Part shown: positions 46,283-60,056 of the stretch, in pieces
How positions within the stretch are numbered: the first letter of the stretch is position 1
Layout: every line of letters begins with the position of its first letter
Assembly: GCF_018199995.1 (NCBI RefSeq)
Contig: NZ_CP073578.1
Coordinates: 3,410,001-3,474,000, forward strand
DNA: 64,000 nucleotides
Direction of reading: 5' to 3'
From: Photobacterium sp. GJ3
GTDB lineage: Bacteria; Pseudomonadota; Gammaproteobacteria; Enterobacterales; Vibrionaceae
Translations under genes and position numbers: made by a program
Notes under the pieces: model-generated
What the model saw: only the letters and a program-made list of their open reading frames with translations
Databases searched by the model: none
Told to the model about the DNA's origin: nothing

Positions 46283-47581
46283 TCAGGCGTGTGGCTGCTT
46301 TTTCAGCACGGCATAGTAAAAGCCGTCCATGTCCGATTCGCCCGGCAGGATTTGTCGTCCCGGCGCCGTTTCACTGCCGTTGTCTGCCCGATCGGCCAGA
46401 GATGCATCTGCGGTCCGGGCCAGAAACGCTGTCACCTGTTCCCGGTTTTCCTGCGGCATGATGGAGCAGGTTGCGTACACCAGAGTACCGCCCGGTTTCA
46501 GTTGCTGCCACATCGCATCCAGAATCTCGGCCTGCAGACTGGCCAGTGCCTCAATATCTTCGGCGCGACGCAGCCATTTGATATCCGGATGGCGACGGAT
46601 CACCCCGGTGGCCGAACACGGTGCGTCAAGGAGAATACGGTCGAATGCTTCACCCTGCCACCATTGCTGCGGATAGCGCGCGTCTGCGCACAGCACCTCA
46701 GCGTCCAGTTTCAGGCGTTGCAGGTTTTCTTTCACGCGAAGCAGACGATGTTCGTCACTGTCGATGGCGACCACGCGCGCATCAGGCACCCGCTCCAGAA
46801 TATGGGCTGTTTTTCCGCCGGGTGCAGCACAGCAATCCAGAATCAGTTCACCCGCCTGCGGCTGCAGGTAGTCGACCGCTAACTGAGCGGCGGCATCCTG
46901 TACGGAAACCCAGCCTTCGGCAAAGCCCGGCAGTTGCTGAACATCGCAGGCCCGGGTCAGTTGCAGCGCATCTGCCGCTTGCGGATGTTCAGTGGCACTG
47001 ATGTTCTCGGCTTCCAGTAAAGCCAGATATTGTGTGCGCTCATGATGACGATGGTTCACCCGCAGCCACATGGGGGCCTTGGTGTTGTTGGCAGCGGTAA
47101 CGGCATCAAGCTGGTCCGGGTAGTGGGCACGCAACATTTTCAGCAGCCAGCCCGGATGACCGTATCGACCCGCATCATGCTGCATGGCCTGGTGGTCCAG
47201 CGTTTCCTGCTGGCGCTGATAGTTTCGCAGGATGGCATTGATCAGGCCCCGCAGCTGAGGCTTCTTCAGCGTTTTGGTGGCATCGACGGTTTCTGCAACC
47301 GCAGCATGAGCCGGGATCCGCATAAAGCTCAGCTGATACAGGCCCACCAGAATCAGATGGTGAAAGACGCGCTGCTTGCCTTTGAGTGGTTTGTCCATCA
47401 GAGACTGGGTAATGCTTTCCAGGCGTGGCAGCCAGCGCAGCACTCCATAGCAAATCTCTTGCAGTAATGCCTGATCGCGGGGTTTGATTTCCTGTTGTGC
47501 TGCAGGCAAGGCAACAGAAAGCGATTGACCCTGATCCACCACCTGATAGATCACCTGGGCTGCAGCAGCTCTTACATTCAT
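46283..47581 (-). CDS. rsmB: RsmB (Sun), 16S rRNA m5C967 methyltransferase
   Basis: 432 aa. NusB-like N-terminal domain ([14 protein letters not shown]) and a Rossmann methyltransferase with [33 protein letters not shown] and the catalytic-cysteine motif [11 protein letters not shown]. Start MNVRAAAA is the family start; a 36-codon upstream extension is spurious and crosses a terminator region. Confidence 0.96.
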   Translation of the reverse strand: MNVRAAAAQVIYQVVDQGQSLSVALPAAQQEIKPRDQALLQEICYGVLRWLPRLESITQSLMDKPLKGKQRVFHHLILVGLYQLSFMRIPAHAAVAETVDATKTLKKPQLRGLINAILRNYQRQQETLDHQAMQHDAGRYGHPGWLLKMLRAHYPDQLDAVTAANNTKAPMWLRVNHRHHERTQYLALLEAENISATEHPQAADALQLTRACDVQQLPGFAEGWVSVQDAAAQLAVDYLQPQAGELILDCCAAPGGKTAHILERVPDARVVAIDSDEHRLLRVKENLQRLKLDAEVLCADARYPQQWWQGEAFDRILLDAPCSATGVIRRHPDIKWLRRAEDIEALASLQAEILDAMWQQLKPGGTLVYATCSIMPQENREQVTAFLARTADASLADRADNGSETAPGRQILPGESDMDGFYYAVLKKQPHA

Positions 47582-47650
47582 GAATGTGTTCCTGACTCGA
47601 TGTTCATCTGAACGCTGCTGAGATGCAGCGATTCTGCCGCCGGAGCGACG

Positions 47651-47693
47651 AAAGAAAAAGCCAGTGCAACATGCAAATGCAAGGTTCACTGGC
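47651..47693 (-). terminator. Terminator after fmt
   Basis: GCCAGTG…CACTGGC stem (47693-47687 with 47666-47660), with an inner TGCA repeat, then CTTTTTC on the minus strand. It lies between fmt and rsmB, so rsmB-trkAH probably also has its own promoter. Confidence 0.75.
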
Positions 47694-47719
47694 TGAGATA
47701 TCCGGACTGGACGCTGAAA

Positions 47720-48664
47720 TTACAGCACAGTACCCGGCGTGAACCACTCATGGCGAGAGTTCAGCAAATCCTGTGCGGCCATGGCTTTTTTCCCCGGGGG
47801 CTGCAATTGCGTCAGACGCAGCGCGCCCTGACCGGTCGCAACCACTATCCCCTGCTTGTCGGCAGACAGGATGGTGCCCGGAGCCTGGTTCTGGTTGTCT
47901 GCTTCGACAGCAGCCTGCCAGACTTTGACATTTTGTCCGGCCACTTCAAAAAAGCTCATCGGCCACGGGTTAAATGCGCGGATGCAACGTTCGATGGCAT
48001 CGGCATCCATGGACCAGTCGATTTTGGCTTCTTCTTTACTGAGCTTCTCAGCGTAGTTCGCCCGTTCGTCGTTTTGTTTCTCCGGAATCGCACGTCCGGC
48101 AGCAATATCGTCCAGACAGGCCAGCAATGCCTGTGGGCCGAGTTCAGCCAGCTTGTTGTACATGCTGGCGCTGGTGTCGGTGGATTCGATCGGCAGCGAA
48201 GCGATTTTCAGCATATCGCCGGTATCGAGGCCTTCATCCATCTGCATGATGGTGACGCCGGTTTCTGCATCGCCAGCCCAGATGGCCCGCTGAATCGGCG
48301 CAGCACCCCGCCAGCGAGGCAGAATTGAACCATGGACGTTGATACAGCCCAGGCGCGGCGTATCCAGCACAACGCTTGGCAGAATCAAACCATAGGCGAC
48401 AACGATCATGATGTCGGCATTCAGGCTTGCCAGTTCTTGTTGTGCTGCTTCATCGCGCAAGGTTTTGGGTTGGTAGACCGGAATGTCATGTTCCAGCGCC
48501 AGTTGTTTGACCGGGCTGGCGGTCAGTTTTTTTCCCCGTCCGGCAGGTTGGTCCTGACGGGTATAAACAGCAATGATGTCGTGCTGAGAAGACAATAACG
48601 CCGCCAGATGACGGGCGGCGAAATCAGGCGTACCAGCAAAGACGATACGTAACGGTTGGCTCAA
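47720..48664 (-). CDS. fmt: Fmt, methionyl-tRNA formyltransferase
   Basis: 314 aa. Formyl-transferase domain with [31 protein letters not shown] and [11 protein letters not shown], then a C-terminal OB-like domain. Formylates initiator tRNA. It follows def by 15 bases. Confidence 0.97.
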   Translation of the reverse strand: MSQPLRIVFAGTPDFAARHLAALLSSQHDIIAVYTRQDQPAGRGKKLTASPVKQLALEHDIPVYQPKTLRDEAAQQELASLNADIMIVVAYGLILPSVVLDTPRLGCINVHGSILPRWRGAAPIQRAIWAGDAETGVTIMQMDEGLDTGDMLKIASLPIESTDTSASMYNKLAELGPQALLACLDDIAAGRAIPEKQNDERANYAEKLSKEEAKIDWSMDADAIERCIRAFNPWPMSFFEVAGQNVKVWQAAVEADNQNQAPGTILSADKQGIVVATGQGALRLTQLQPPGKKAMAAQDLLNSRHEWFTPGTVL

Positions 48665-48679
48665 GATAACCTCGGCTTC

Positions 48680-49189
48680 TTAGATTTGCTCTTGGTAGCG
48701 CTTCATTTTTTCCAGTTTTTTCTGGATACGCTGGCGTTTGAGCGGAGACAGGTAATCCACAAACAGTTTTCCTGCCAGATGGTCCAGTTCGTGCTGCACA
48801 CAAATGGCCAGCAGATCGTCCGCTTCGAAGGTATATTCTTTGCCGTCGCGATCGAAAGCACGTACGGTGACTTCTGCAGCACGTGGAACCAGTGCACGCG
48901 CACCCGGTACCGACAGGCAGCCTTCTTCAATCCCGTCTTCACCGCGTTTTTCCAGAATTTCCGGGTTGATCAGCACCATCGGCTGGTCGCGCTCTTCCGA
49001 TATATCAATGACGACAATGCGCTGATGAATATCTACCTGAGTGGCCGCCAGGCCGATCCCGTCCTCGTCATACATGGTGTCCAGCATGTCGTCGACGATT
49101 TTCTGGATTTCAGGTGTCACCGCTTCGACCGGCTTGGCAACCGTCCGCAGGCGATCATCTGGGAAAGTTAACACGTTTAGTACAGACAT
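48680..49189 (-). CDS. def: Def, peptide deformylase
   Basis: 169 aa. All three metal-site motifs are present: [19 protein letters not shown] and [12 protein letters not shown] (HExxH type). Removes the formyl group from nascent proteins. Confidence 0.97.
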   Translation of the reverse strand: MSVLNVLTFPDDRLRTVAKPVEAVTPEIQKIVDDMLDTMYDEDGIGLAATQVDIHQRIVVIDISEERDQPMVLINPEILEKRGEDGIEEGCLSVPGARALVPRAAEVTVRAFDRDGKEYTFEADDLLAICVQHELDHLAGKLFVDYLSPLKRQRIQKKLEKMKRYQEQI

Positions 49190-49463
49190 AGATTCCCGTA
49201 AAAATAGACGTATAAAAAGAGATTCACTTGATTTGCTCTAATTCTAGTCATTTTCAACTTCAAATAACAGCTTTTGCCATCCCTTGCGGCGTGCTCCCAA
49301 CCTGTGAGGTCAGCCGCTGCGGGCGATTCCCGTGCTGAAAAAGCAGAAAGAAAACCGAGAAATCTGCCGCAAACGTATGGGGAGATTGTGGGTTCGTCTG
49401 GTCGATTCCAGAGCGTGCTGGCAGGGTGTTTTCCTTATTTTTCAGCCCACAGAGGAATCACAG

Positions 49464-49895
49464 ATGACAAGGCTCGGCTGGTTCGGGATGTGCTGGATGA
49501 TGCTTTGCCTTGGTGACGCGCACGCATCCGGGCGGCTTCAGGCGGCACTGATTTCATCGGCAGACAAGGCCATCGCACCGCGTATTGTGCCGGTTTTGCA
49601 TGGCAGGGAATATCTGGTGCAGGAAGATGTGCTTCATGTGCCGGACGCGTTGCCCTTGGGTAGCCAGTGGGGCATTTATCGACCGGGCCGAAGCTTTCCT
49701 CTGACTGAGCATGATCATGTTGCGGGCGATCCTTCGGCCAGTCCATTCTGGGGGATGCTGCCGGTTGCCCGGGCGACGGTGATCGGACATACAACGCAGG
49801 GCAGTCGGTTATCGATTGAAGATGGTATTCAGGAGGTTAGAGCAGGTGATTACTTGCTGGCGCGCACTGAAACCCCTCTGCTTTCTCTGAGATGA
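49464..49895 (+). pseudogene. LysM-family protein, 5' fragment lacking the LysM module
   Basis: 143 aa starting MTRLGWFGMCWMMLCLGDAHA, a signal peptide after a GAGGAA ribosome site. The next part (YLVQEDVLHVPDALPLGSQWGIYRPG, IGHTTQGSRLSIEDGIQEVRAGDYLL) matches the C-terminal domain of the ~350-aa LysM protein normally encoded between def and dprA in vibrios. No LysM repeat is present. The frame ends at a TGA that overlaps the ATG of the next frame, which carries the remainder. It is either a one-base frameshift or a natural split; truncation plus split suggests decay. Confidence 0.55.
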
Positions 49896-50185
49896 AAAAG
49901 ACGACAGCAGAACCACCTGTCTCGACCGCCCGTGTGGTAGGCGGCCTGTATAAGCAGCATTATTTGGCGCCGCAGGACTGGCTGGTGTTAGATCGGGGGA
50001 CGCGGGATGGCCTGGCCGCCGGGCAGCGCTGGCGAATCGATCGCAATGTGCTTGGGCAGCCAGTGGTCGCTGAGGTTGAGGTTCATCAGGCCGCCATGCA
50101 CCTGAGCCTGGCGCGGGTGTTATCGGGAGAGGGCCCTATTCAGACGGGCGATGTGGCTCAGTGGATCCCATCACATGAAAAGTGA
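49892..50185 (+). pseudogene. LysM-family protein, 3' fragment
   Basis: 97 aa that continue the preceding fragment: RVVGGLYKQHYLAPQDWLVL, DRGTRDGLAAGQRWRI, as in the last ~100 residues of the LysM homologue. The start ATG overlaps the previous stop (ATGA), and the junction contains an A5 run. The 3' end overlaps dprA by 11 bases. Confidence 0.5.
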
Positions 50186-51271
50186 GCACGAAGACTGGCT
50201 GGCACTGGCCGCAGTATCAGGCTTGGGTGGTCAGCGAATTTGTCAGTTGCTGCAGCATGGCAGTGTGACTGAGATTCGTCGCTTGCCTGATCAGGCCTTA
50301 CTGGCGCTGGGTCTGAAAGCCGCTCAAATTGCACAGCTGCGTCAGCCGAATCAGGCGCGGCTGAGTGAGGCATTGCGCTGGTGTGAGCAAGAGAACCAGC
50401 ATGCCGTGGTGCTCGGTGATCCGGGCTATCCGCGACTGCTTAAGGAAATCAGTTCTCCGCCCCCGTGCTCTTTGTCCGGGGAGAGCCTAAATGGTTGCTC
50501 GAGCCGCAACTGGCGATTGTCGGCAGCCGGACTGCGAGTCTGGATGGCCGGGAAGCCGCCCGGGATTTTGCGGCGGCGATGGTGGCGGCTGACTATGTGG
50601 TCACCAGTGGTCTGGCGCTGGGGATTGATGGCCACGCCCATGACAGTGCACTGAAAAACGGTGGTGCCACTGTAGCGGTATTAGGTGCCGGGCTGAATCG
50701 GATCTATCCGGCCTCACACCGGGCGCTGGCAGGGCAAATTGTCGAACAAGGGGCACTTGTCTCTGAGTTCTGGCCCTCTGAGCCACCTCGCCCACAGCAT
50801 TTTCCCCGCCGAAACCGGATTATCAGTGGCCTGTCTGTGGGAGTGCTGGTAGTGGAAGCTGCTTTGAAAAGTGGTTCTTTGATCACCGCCCGGTATGCTT
50901 TGGAGCAAGATCGCGAAGTTTTTGCCTTGCCTGGGTCGATTTATGCACCTGGAAGCAAAGGATGTAACGCCTTGATAAAATCCGGTGCTAAACTGGTGGA
51001 AAGTCCGGTCGATATCTTTGAGGAGGTTGGTACACTCACCGATTGTGCGAAAAGTAGTCAAATGAGCGTATCGCTGCCACATCCTGAAAATGAGCAATTG
51101 CCATTTAATGCGGTGTTGGCTAACGTAGGCAATGAAGCAACACCCGTAGATGTGGTTGCTGAACGCTGTGCACAACCTGTCCATGAAGTGATGACGCAAT
51201 TACTGGAATTAGAATTGCAAGGGGTTGTCACCTCAGTGCCCGGTGGCTATATCAGATCGAGGAGGGGCTAG
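50175..51271 (+). pseudogene. dprA: DprA (Smf), DNA processing protein A, frameshifted
   Basis: Two frames together give a full-length DprA that loads RecA on incoming DNA during transformation. N-terminal part MKSEHEDWLALAAVSGLGG to YPRLLKEISSPP, then the other frame VLFVRGEPKWLLEPQLAIVG, the Rossmann motif VGSRTASLDGREAARDFA and SGLALGIDGHAHDSAL, and a C-terminal winged helix ([21 protein letters not shown]). The join is a C5 run at 50460-50464, where one more C would restore P-P-P-V-L-F-V. It is a real loss or a homopolymer error; comM is intact, so transformation genes are not generally decaying. Confidence 0.85.
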
Positions 51272-51273
51272 TC

Positions 51274-51747
51274 ATGATGGATATACTCATGTACCTGTTT
51301 GAAACCTATATTCACAGCGACGCTGAATTGATGGTGGATCAGGACGAATTGTCTGAAGAGCTGCTGCGAGCAGGATTTCATCAGGAAGACATCTATAAAG
51401 CACTGACTTGGTTAGAGAAACTTGCTGCACTTCAGGATACCGACCATACCCCGTACATGAATACCAGTGCGGTGACTTCCATCCGTATTTATACCCCGGA
51501 AGAAATGAATCGTCTGGATGTGGCCTGCCGTGGTTTTCTGACTTATCTTGAACAGATCCATGTGCTGAGTTCTGAAACGCGTGAAATGGTGGTCGATCGG
51601 GTCATGGAACTCGAAACCGCAGAGTTTGTGTTAGATGATCTGAAATGGATCATTCTGATGGTGCTCTTTAATGCACCCGGAAATGAAAGTGCTTACAGTC
51701 AAATGGAAGAGCTGCTCTACGGAGCGGAAGACGGATATCTGCATTAA
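51274..51747 (+). CDS. smg: Smg family protein (DUF494)
   Basis: 157 aa, starts [19 protein letters not shown]. Acidic helical family always found next to dprA in gammaproteobacteria. [10 protein letters not shown] and the C-terminal [12 protein letters not shown] are conserved features. Function not established. Starts two bases after the dprA stop. Confidence 0.93.
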   Translation: MMDILMYLFETYIHSDAELMVDQDELSEELLRAGFHQEDIYKALTWLEKLAALQDTDHTPYMNTSAVTSIRIYTPEEMNRLDVACRGFLTYLEQIHVLSSETREMVVDRVMELETAEFVLDDLKWIILMVLFNAPGNESAYSQMEELLYGAEDGYLH

Positions 51748-51778
51748 TTGCCAATTCACAGGAGACAAGGCCTGACGT

Positions 51779-52348
51779 ATGGCCAGTAAAATCAATCCTG
51801 ATCTCTTTAATGCGCAACCAGTTCATGATGAGACGCCCTGCCCACAATGCGGGGCGGCTCTGTTATTGCGCCATGGAAAACACGGTCCGTTTTTGGGCTG
51901 TAGTGCCTATCCGGCCTGCGATTACATCAAGCCTTTGCACCACAATGATGGCCATATTGTGAAAGCTCTCGGTGTCCCTTGCCCGGCGTGTCAGCACGAG
52001 CTTGTTTTGCGTCAGGGGCGTTACGGCATGTTCATTGGCTGCAGCCATTATCCTGAGTGTAACCATATTGAGCCCCAGAAAGTCTCCTCTTCAGGTTCAG
52101 TGGACGACGAACCTGCCCGGCCATGTCCTGAATGTGGTACTGGCCATCTGGTGAAGCGGAACAGCCGCCATGGCAAGGTGTTTTATGGCTGTGACAGCTA
52201 TCCCAAGTGTAAGTTTGTGCTGAACGCACAGCCAATAGAGGGCCCCTGTGAAGCTTGTGGCTATCCTTTGTTGGTGCTCAAAAAGCTATCTGGCGGTGAG
52301 AAAAAGCAGTGTGCAAACCGCAAGTGTCAGCATTTGCAGCAGAACTGA
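51779..52348 (+). CDS. Topoisomerase-type C4 zinc-finger protein (YrdD-like)
   Basis: 189 aa with four zinc-ribbon modules of TopA C-terminal type: CPQCGAALLLRHGKHGPFLG, CPACQHELVLRQGRYGMF, CPECGTGHLVKRNSRHG and CEACGYPLLVLKKLSGGEKK. No topoisomerase catalytic domain. Probably binds single-stranded DNA or RNA. Part of the dprA-smg operon. Confidence 0.92.
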   Translation: MASKINPDLFNAQPVHDETPCPQCGAALLLRHGKHGPFLGCSAYPACDYIKPLHHNDGHIVKALGVPCPACQHELVLRQGRYGMFIGCSHYPECNHIEPQKVSSSGSVDDEPARPCPECGTGHLVKRNSRHGKVFYGCDSYPKCKFVLNAQPIEGPCEACGYPLLVLKKLSGGEKKQCANRKCQHLQQN

Positions 52349-52349
52349 C

Positions 52350-52871
52350 TCAACAATTTTCATCGACTGTCACCGTCGGTGAAGGCCTGTCCGCATTCAG
52401 ATTTAGCTGATAAGTGACTGTACAATCTATTGCACCGATGGCTTCTGATAGACTGGCATCCCCGTACAGACTTTCCAGACTATATCGCGCTAAAACAGAA
52501 TCATTGCTCGTTCCGGCGATTAATAAAAACCAGTCCCCACCGTTTCCCGACGGCGCAAATGGGAAATCGCCCAGCCCTTCTACGATTGCACTAATGCTGA
52601 TATCTGAACCAGGGTAGCCAAAACGGGTGGCGACCAATGTGCCATCGCGGAGAATCACATTTGCATTGGGGCTATGTTCGACCTGTTGAATCGTTGCTAA
52701 TCCATATAATTCACCGATACCTGCTTCTATCGCCGCTTTGAGTCCATTGAGTGCTGAAATACGGGCATCACTTTGTAAATTTAAAAAACGGGGTGCTGCG
52801 TAGACAGCGAGAATACCGATGATGACAATAACAACAACGAGCTCAATTAATGTGAATCCCTTATTTCTCAT
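52350..52871 (-). CDS. Type IV pilin-like prepilin (MSHA/type II pseudopilin class)
   Basis: 173 aa. The start is MRNKG then FTLIELVVVIVIIGILAVYA, with prepilin peptidase cleavage between Gly and Phe and Glu5 of the mature protein conserved. A pair of cysteines near the end (AIDCTVTYQ and VDENC) likely closes a disulfide loop. It is a lone gene, convergent with the zinc-finger gene (one base apart), without pilus assembly genes nearby, so it may use machinery encoded elsewhere. Confidence 0.88.
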   Translation of the reverse strand: MRNKGFTLIELVVVIVIIGILAVYAAPRFLNLQSDARISALNGLKAAIEAGIGELYGLATIQQVEHSPNANVILRDGTLVATRFGYPGSDISISAIVEGLGDFPFAPSGNGGDWFLLIAGTSNDSVLARYSLESLYGDASLSEAIGAIDCTVTYQLNLNADRPSPTVTVDENC

Positions 52872-52972
52872 ATGAATGCTGACCCTTACAAACAGAAATT
52901 TCTGTATCTAAGGACCCAGTCAGGTTGAATAAATTCCAGATGAGAAGTCTTGCGAATGTGCCCTGTCAGAAG

Positions 52973-52999
52973 AAAAAAGCCAGCGTTTGCTGGCTTTTT
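52973..52999 (-). terminator. Terminator of purK
   Basis: AAAGCCAGC-AAA-CGCTGGCTTTTTT type hairpin with T run on the minus strand, 25 bases after purK. Confidence 0.85.
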
Positions 53000-53023
53000 G
53001 ACTTTCAGGGGGAGTTGTGTGGC

Positions 53024-54145
53024 TCAACTGAGACGGACAACAGGAAAGCTGTCGCTCGGGAGATGCTGAGCCAGCGTGTCCAGAGTCTGAACCAGTTCAT
53101 TATGACTGGCAGCTGTGACATTAATATGACCCATTTTGCGCCCTGCCCTTTTTTCTTTGCCATACCAGTGAATATGGCAGCCCGGCAGTGCCAGTACATC
53201 AGTTGGAACCGTGTCTTCACCCAGAATGTTAATCATGACGGTACTGCGGATGGCCTTGGTATTCCCTAAGGGCAAATCGCACACGGCGCGTAAGTGATTT
53301 TCAAACTGGCAGGTATCGGCACCCTGTTGGGTCCAGTGACCGGAATTGTGCACCCGAGGCGCGATTTCATTGACCAGCAATGTTCCGTTTACATCAAAGA
53401 ACTCAATGGCCAGCACGCCCACATACCCGAGGGTCTCTGCGACTGCATTGAACATGCCTTCTGCCTGCTGCTGTAAATCACCCTGTGTTTCCAGCGCCAG
53501 CGAGCGGCTGAGGACACCGTCGGTATGTACATTTTCCGTCAGCGGGTAGATGGCTGTGTCGCCGGCCTGATTGCGTGCACCAATCAGGGAGACTTCCCGC
53601 TGAAAGGGCACGAAAGCTTCTGCAACAATGGACTGCGCTGGCGCGTCGGCCAGAAATGCCGCAATGTCCTGCCAGACGGCCGGGATCTGGTCGGCCGTTT
53701 TCAGGCGCCACTGACCTTTGCCGTCATAGCCCCCGAGTGAGCTTTTCAGCACCAGCGGCAAGCCGATGTGCTGGGATGCTGCAACCAGATCCGTTTCTGC
53801 GTTGATCAGCTGATACCGGGCATTTGCCACGCCTGCCTGATCCAGCAGGGCCTTTTCAATCCGGCGATCGCCACCGGCTTTAATCGCTGCAGCACCGGGT
53901 TTCAGCTTGCCACTGGCTTCACAGGCGTCGAGCACATCGTGCGGTACATGTTCAAATTCAGCTGTGATCACATCGGCATAGCGGATGGCATTGTCCAGTC
54001 CGGAAAGAACCGGTGCCAGAGTGAGTGGATGAACAACCTGACCACTGGTTACGTCATAGGCGACAACATCGATATTCAGTGGTGCGCCTGCCAGTGCCAT
54101 CATACGGGCGAGCTGACCTGCGCCTAATACCAGAACCTTTTTCAT
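53024..54145 (-). CDS. purK: PurK, N5-carboxyaminoimidazole ribonucleotide synthase
   Basis: 373 aa ATP-grasp enzyme: [33 protein letters not shown] and [15 protein letters not shown]. Acts just before PurE in AIR carboxylation. Starts two bases after the purE stop. Confidence 0.97.
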   Translation of the reverse strand: MKKVLVLGAGQLARMMALAGAPLNIDVVAYDVTSGQVVHPLTLAPVLSGLDNAIRYADVITAEFEHVPHDVLDACEASGKLKPGAAAIKAGGDRRIEKALLDQAGVANARYQLINAETDLVAASQHIGLPLVLKSSLGGYDGKGQWRLKTADQIPAVWQDIAAFLADAPAQSIVAEAFVPFQREVSLIGARNQAGDTAIYPLTENVHTDGVLSRSLALETQGDLQQQAEGMFNAVAETLGYVGVLAIEFFDVNGTLLVNEIAPRVHNSGHWTQQGADTCQFENHLRAVCDLPLGNTKAIRSTVMINILGEDTVPTDVLALPGCHIHWYGKEKRAGRKMGHINVTAASHNELVQTLDTLAQHLPSDSFPVVRLS

Positions 54146-54147
54146 GC

Positions 54148-54636
54148 TCAGACTTCCTCAGATGGATCCGGTTGGCTGAGTACGGTTTCTGTTTGTGCTT
54201 TGCGGAAGGCATCAATGGCAGCCATCACGCCTGCATCTTGCGTGCCGATAATCTGTGCGGCCAGTAGACCGGCATTGGCCGCGCCAGCTTCCCCAATCGC
54301 CAGTGTGCCGACGGCCACACCTTTTGGCATCTGGACAATGGATAACAGTGAGTCCAGCCCTTTCAGGGCGCGAGACTGGACCGGAACGCCCAGTACCGGA
54401 AGGCTGGTATAGGCCGCTGTCATCCCCGGCAGATGCGCTGCACCGCCAGCGCCGGCGATAATGACGGAAATACCGCGCTCATGGGCGGTTTCAGCATATT
54501 CTGCCAGCAGATGCGGAGTCCGGTGCGCGGAAACCACCCGGGTTTCATACGCGATATTGAATCGCTCCAGCATCTCAGCTGCATGTTGCATGGTTGGCCA
54601 GTCAGATTTTGAGCCCATAATAATACCGACTTTCAT
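54148..54636 (-). CDS. purE: PurE, N5-CAIR mutase
   Basis: 162 aa. Class I PurE motifs: [37 protein letters not shown]. The start is at [10 protein letters not shown]; the frame extends 11 codons upstream without support. First gene of purEK, with a PurR-type operator upstream. Confidence 0.97.
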   Translation of the reverse strand: MKVGIIMGSKSDWPTMQHAAEMLERFNIAYETRVVSAHRTPHLLAEYAETAHERGISVIIAGAGGAAHLPGMTAAYTSLPVLGVPVQSRALKGLDSLLSIVQMPKGVAVGTLAIGEAGAANAGLLAAQIIGTQDAGVMAAIDAFRKAQTETVLSQPDPSEEV

Positions 54637-54684
54637 CCCGAACTCCTTAGGGTTATGTGAATCAGGCACGAGGGTTTGGGGCGC

Positions 54685-54722
54685 ATTATACGGAGATTTT
54701 TGTTTAAGGAAAACGTTTGCGT
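54685..54722 (-). promoter_or_regulatory. purEK promoter with PurR box
   Basis: On the minus strand ACGCAAACGTTTTCCT (54722-54707) closely matches the PurR operator ACGCAAACGTTTGCGT. TATAAT (54690-54685) lies 16 bases further on as -10, so the box covers the -35. The arrangement mirrors the E. coli purE operator, implying repression by purines. Confidence 0.85.
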
Positions 54723-54833
54723 CGCGCTCTGGCGTCCAATGGGTGCAGTTCGCTGAGATTCGTTTAAAATAGCCCTCAGTTCATTTCAGCCGCTGCCAGC
54801 AGATATGGCCGGCGTTAACGCATTGAGGATCGT

Positions 54834-56301
<1,468 letters not shown>

Positions 56302-56330
56302 TTATCGTTAGTTAAGGAAAATTTGCAGCC

Positions 56331-57170
56331 ATGAGTCAGGACAAGGACCAGTATGCCGTTTTCGGCAACCCGATTGCCCAGAGTAAGTCCCCGTTTATTC
56401 ACACACTGTTTGCACGCCAGACAGCACAGCACATGAACTATGAAGCGCAGCTGGTGCCTTTGGAGGCATTCCGGGCTGCGGCCGATCAGTTCTTTGCTCA
56501 GGGGGGCCGTGGCTGCAATATTACTGTGCCATTTAAAGAGCAGGCTTTTGCCTATGCAAACCAACTGACCGAACGGGCGCAATTGGCGGGTGCGGTGAAC
56601 ACGCTCAAGAAACTCGACGATGGCGGAATTCTGGGAGATAACACGGATGGTGAGGGCCTGGTGCAGGATCTCCTGCGCCATCATGTGGGATTCAATGAGA
56701 AACGGATTCTGCTGGTGGGTGCCGGGGGCGCTGCTCGCGGTGTGATTTTACCGCTGCTGGCTCAGCAACCGGCAAGCCTGACGATTACAAACCGGACCCT
56801 GACGAAAGCGGTTGAGCTGGCCGATTTATTTGCCCCCCATGGTGAGGTCTCTGCACTGGCACTGGAGGATCTGTCCGAGTCACAGCCTTATGACCTGATT
56901 ATCAATTCAACGTCGGCCAGCCTCAGTCAGTCATTACCGGGTATTCCGGAGATATTGATTCACCCGGATGTGGTCTGCTACGACATGGTTTACGGACAAA
57001 CGCAAACTACGTTTAATCAATGGGCAGCACAACTCGGAGCCAGTCAGGTCATCGATGGTCTTGGGATGCTGGTGGGTCAGGCGGCGGAAAGCTTTTTGTT
57101 ATGGCGTGGCATACGCCCGGGTACCGAACAAGTACTGCGTGAACTGCGTCGTTCTCTTCAAACAAAATAA
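56331..57170 (+). CDS. aroE: AroE, shikimate dehydrogenase
   Basis: 279 aa. Substrate site [12 protein letters not shown] and [16 protein letters not shown] loop [12 protein letters not shown] and NRTLTKA, and [13 protein letters not shown]. Fourth step of the shikimate pathway. Confidence 0.97.
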   Translation: MSQDKDQYAVFGNPIAQSKSPFIHTLFARQTAQHMNYEAQLVPLEAFRAAADQFFAQGGRGCNITVPFKEQAFAYANQLTERAQLAGAVNTLKKLDDGGILGDNTDGEGLVQDLLRHHVGFNEKRILLVGAGGAARGVILPLLAQQPASLTITNRTLTKAVELADLFAPHGEVSALALEDLSESQPYDLIINSTSASLSQSLPGIPEILIHPDVVCYDMVYGQTQTTFNQWAAQLGASQVIDGLGMLVGQAAESFLLWRGIRPGTEQVLRELRRSLQTK

Positions 57171-57180
57171 AAGAGTCATC

Positions 57181-57444
57181 ATGAATCAGGATATATTGTT
57201 TGCTGATCTGCAAACCTGGGACAGCGAGCGCAAGGCCGTTTGCTTTCCGGCACAGCAAGCCGGAGCGTTGATCCGGTGCTGGGTCAGTCTTGCTTGGCTG
57301 GAAAATCAAGCGGGTTCTTCCCTGTCGGATGAGGCAGCCATACTGACCGCCTTTGCCGAATACCGCTTTGATCTGGAAGAGATGGCTGAATCTCTGATCG
57401 AAGAAGAAGCATTCAACGCCGCGGGAGACATTGAACTCGGCTGA
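57181..57444 (+). CDS. DUF1488 family protein
   Basis: 87 aa, MNQDILFADLQTWDSERKAV with the conserved VCFPAQQAGALIRCWVS, acidic C-terminus. Small protein of unknown function, regularly located after aroE. Start 10 bases after the aroE stop. Confidence 0.88.
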   Translation: MNQDILFADLQTWDSERKAVCFPAQQAGALIRCWVSLAWLENQAGSSLSDEAAILTAFAEYRFDLEEMAESLIEEEAFNAAGDIELG

Positions 57445-57446
57445 AC

Positions 57447-57989
57447 TTAGTCTGCTTCGGCCAGATATTCATTTTTGAGCCGAACATAGTTGTCAGCGGA
57501 TTGTGGCAGAAAAGCCAGTTCAGCTTCTGTGAGGGGTCTGGCTTGTTTCGCCGGACTGCCCACATACAAATACCCGCTCTGTAAAATCTTCCCGGGTGGT
57601 ACCAATGTCCCTGCCCCAATGATTACATCATCTTCAATCACCGCAGCATCCAGAATAATGGCACCCATCCCGACCAGAACCCGGTTCCCGACCCTGCACC
57701 CATGAAGCATGGCTTTGTGGCCAATTGTCACATCATCACCAATAATAAGAGGATGGCCATCAGGATTGCTGTCGCTTTTTCGGGTGACGTGTAGCACCGT
57801 GCCGTCCTGGATGTTGGTCCGCTCACCGATTCGGATGTGGTTCACATCCCCGCGCGCTGCAACGAGTGGCCAAATGCTGCTGTGATCGGCCAAGTGAATC
57901 TCCCCAACCAGCACTGCTGATGAGTCGACATAGACTTTTTCACCGAGTGTCGGGCGAATGCCTTGATAAGGTCGAAGTGAGTTTTGCAT
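57447..57989 (-). CDS. yrdA: Gamma-class carbonic anhydrase family protein (YrdA)
   Basis: 180 aa hexapeptide-repeat protein. RGDVNHIRIGERTNIQDGTV, VTIGHKAMLHGCRVG and the histidines in NHIRIG, IGHKA and LHGCR match the metal site of gamma carbonic anhydrases. Catalytic activity of YrdA-type proteins is uncertain. Start MQNSLRPYQG chosen by homology; the frame extends 14 codons upstream. Confidence 0.93.
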   Translation of the reverse strand: MQNSLRPYQGIRPTLGEKVYVDSSAVLVGEIHLADHSSIWPLVAARGDVNHIRIGERTNIQDGTVLHVTRKSDSNPDGHPLIIGDDVTIGHKAMLHGCRVGNRVLVGMGAIILDAAVIEDDVIIGAGTLVPPGKILQSGYLYVGSPAKQARPLTEAELAFLPQSADNYVRLKNEYLAEAD

Positions 57990-58122
57990 GGGGGTACCTC
58001 TTTTTGGGTGTGCAGACAGCGTTACTTTCAAGTTCAGCGGTGTTTATACCATCGAAAATTCGGTATGTTGCATGAATATTGTCCGTTTGATCAAGAATGA
58101 TGAATTTATTTCAATTTGGCTA

Positions 58123-58150
58123 TTGCCAACGTGATCGAACTCTCTATAAT
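58123..58150 (+). promoter_or_regulatory. rRNA operon promoter P1
   Basis: TTGCCA (58123-58128) and TATAAT (58145-58150) with a 16-base spacer and a GCCGCC-rich start region (discriminator), typical of stringent rRNA promoters. Confidence 0.8.
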
Positions 58151-58232
58151 GCCGCCTCACCGACACGGAGGAACGGCAGAAAGCGGTTCGGTCCGGAGAG
58201 GTAAGCGGCAAGAAATTAAATTGAATAAAGTG

Positions 58233-58261
58233 TTTGACACTTCATTTTGATTCGATAGAAT
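58233..58261 (+). promoter_or_regulatory. rRNA operon promoter P2
   Basis: TTGACA (58233-58238) and TAGAAT (58256-58261) with a 17-base spacer, about 110 bases after P1. Confidence 0.8.
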
Positions 58262-58307
58262 GGCCGCCCGTTTCGAGAGTTGAATCACAAGATTCAATGT
58301 GAAACAA

Positions 58308-58504
58308 AACGTTCTTTAACAATTTGACCATGCAATCTGTGTGGGCACTCGACAATGATACAGTCAAAAGATTTTATCAGTGAGCTGAGTGACCAATTGG
58401 TAGCACTTTCTTGAAAGAGTTACCGGCACAGTCAATTCGTTTCAACTTCGGTTGAAACATCAGTAATCACTGAGCCGCTTCTCTTCGGAGAGGCAACAAA
58501 ATTC
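58308..58504 (+). promoter_or_regulatory. rRNA leader with boxA antitermination site
   Basis: GTTCTTTAACAAT (58311-58323) is the boxA-like Nus-factor site. The 60 bases 58308-58367 recur exactly at 63941-64000 in front of a second rRNA operon. The remainder is the 16S leader with processing sequences. Confidence 0.8.

Positions 58505-60056
<1,552 letters not shown>

Noticed and set aside
52350..52871. Part of a pilus gene cluster
   Set aside because: The prepilin stands alone; no assembly ATPase, secretin or other pilins occur nearby.
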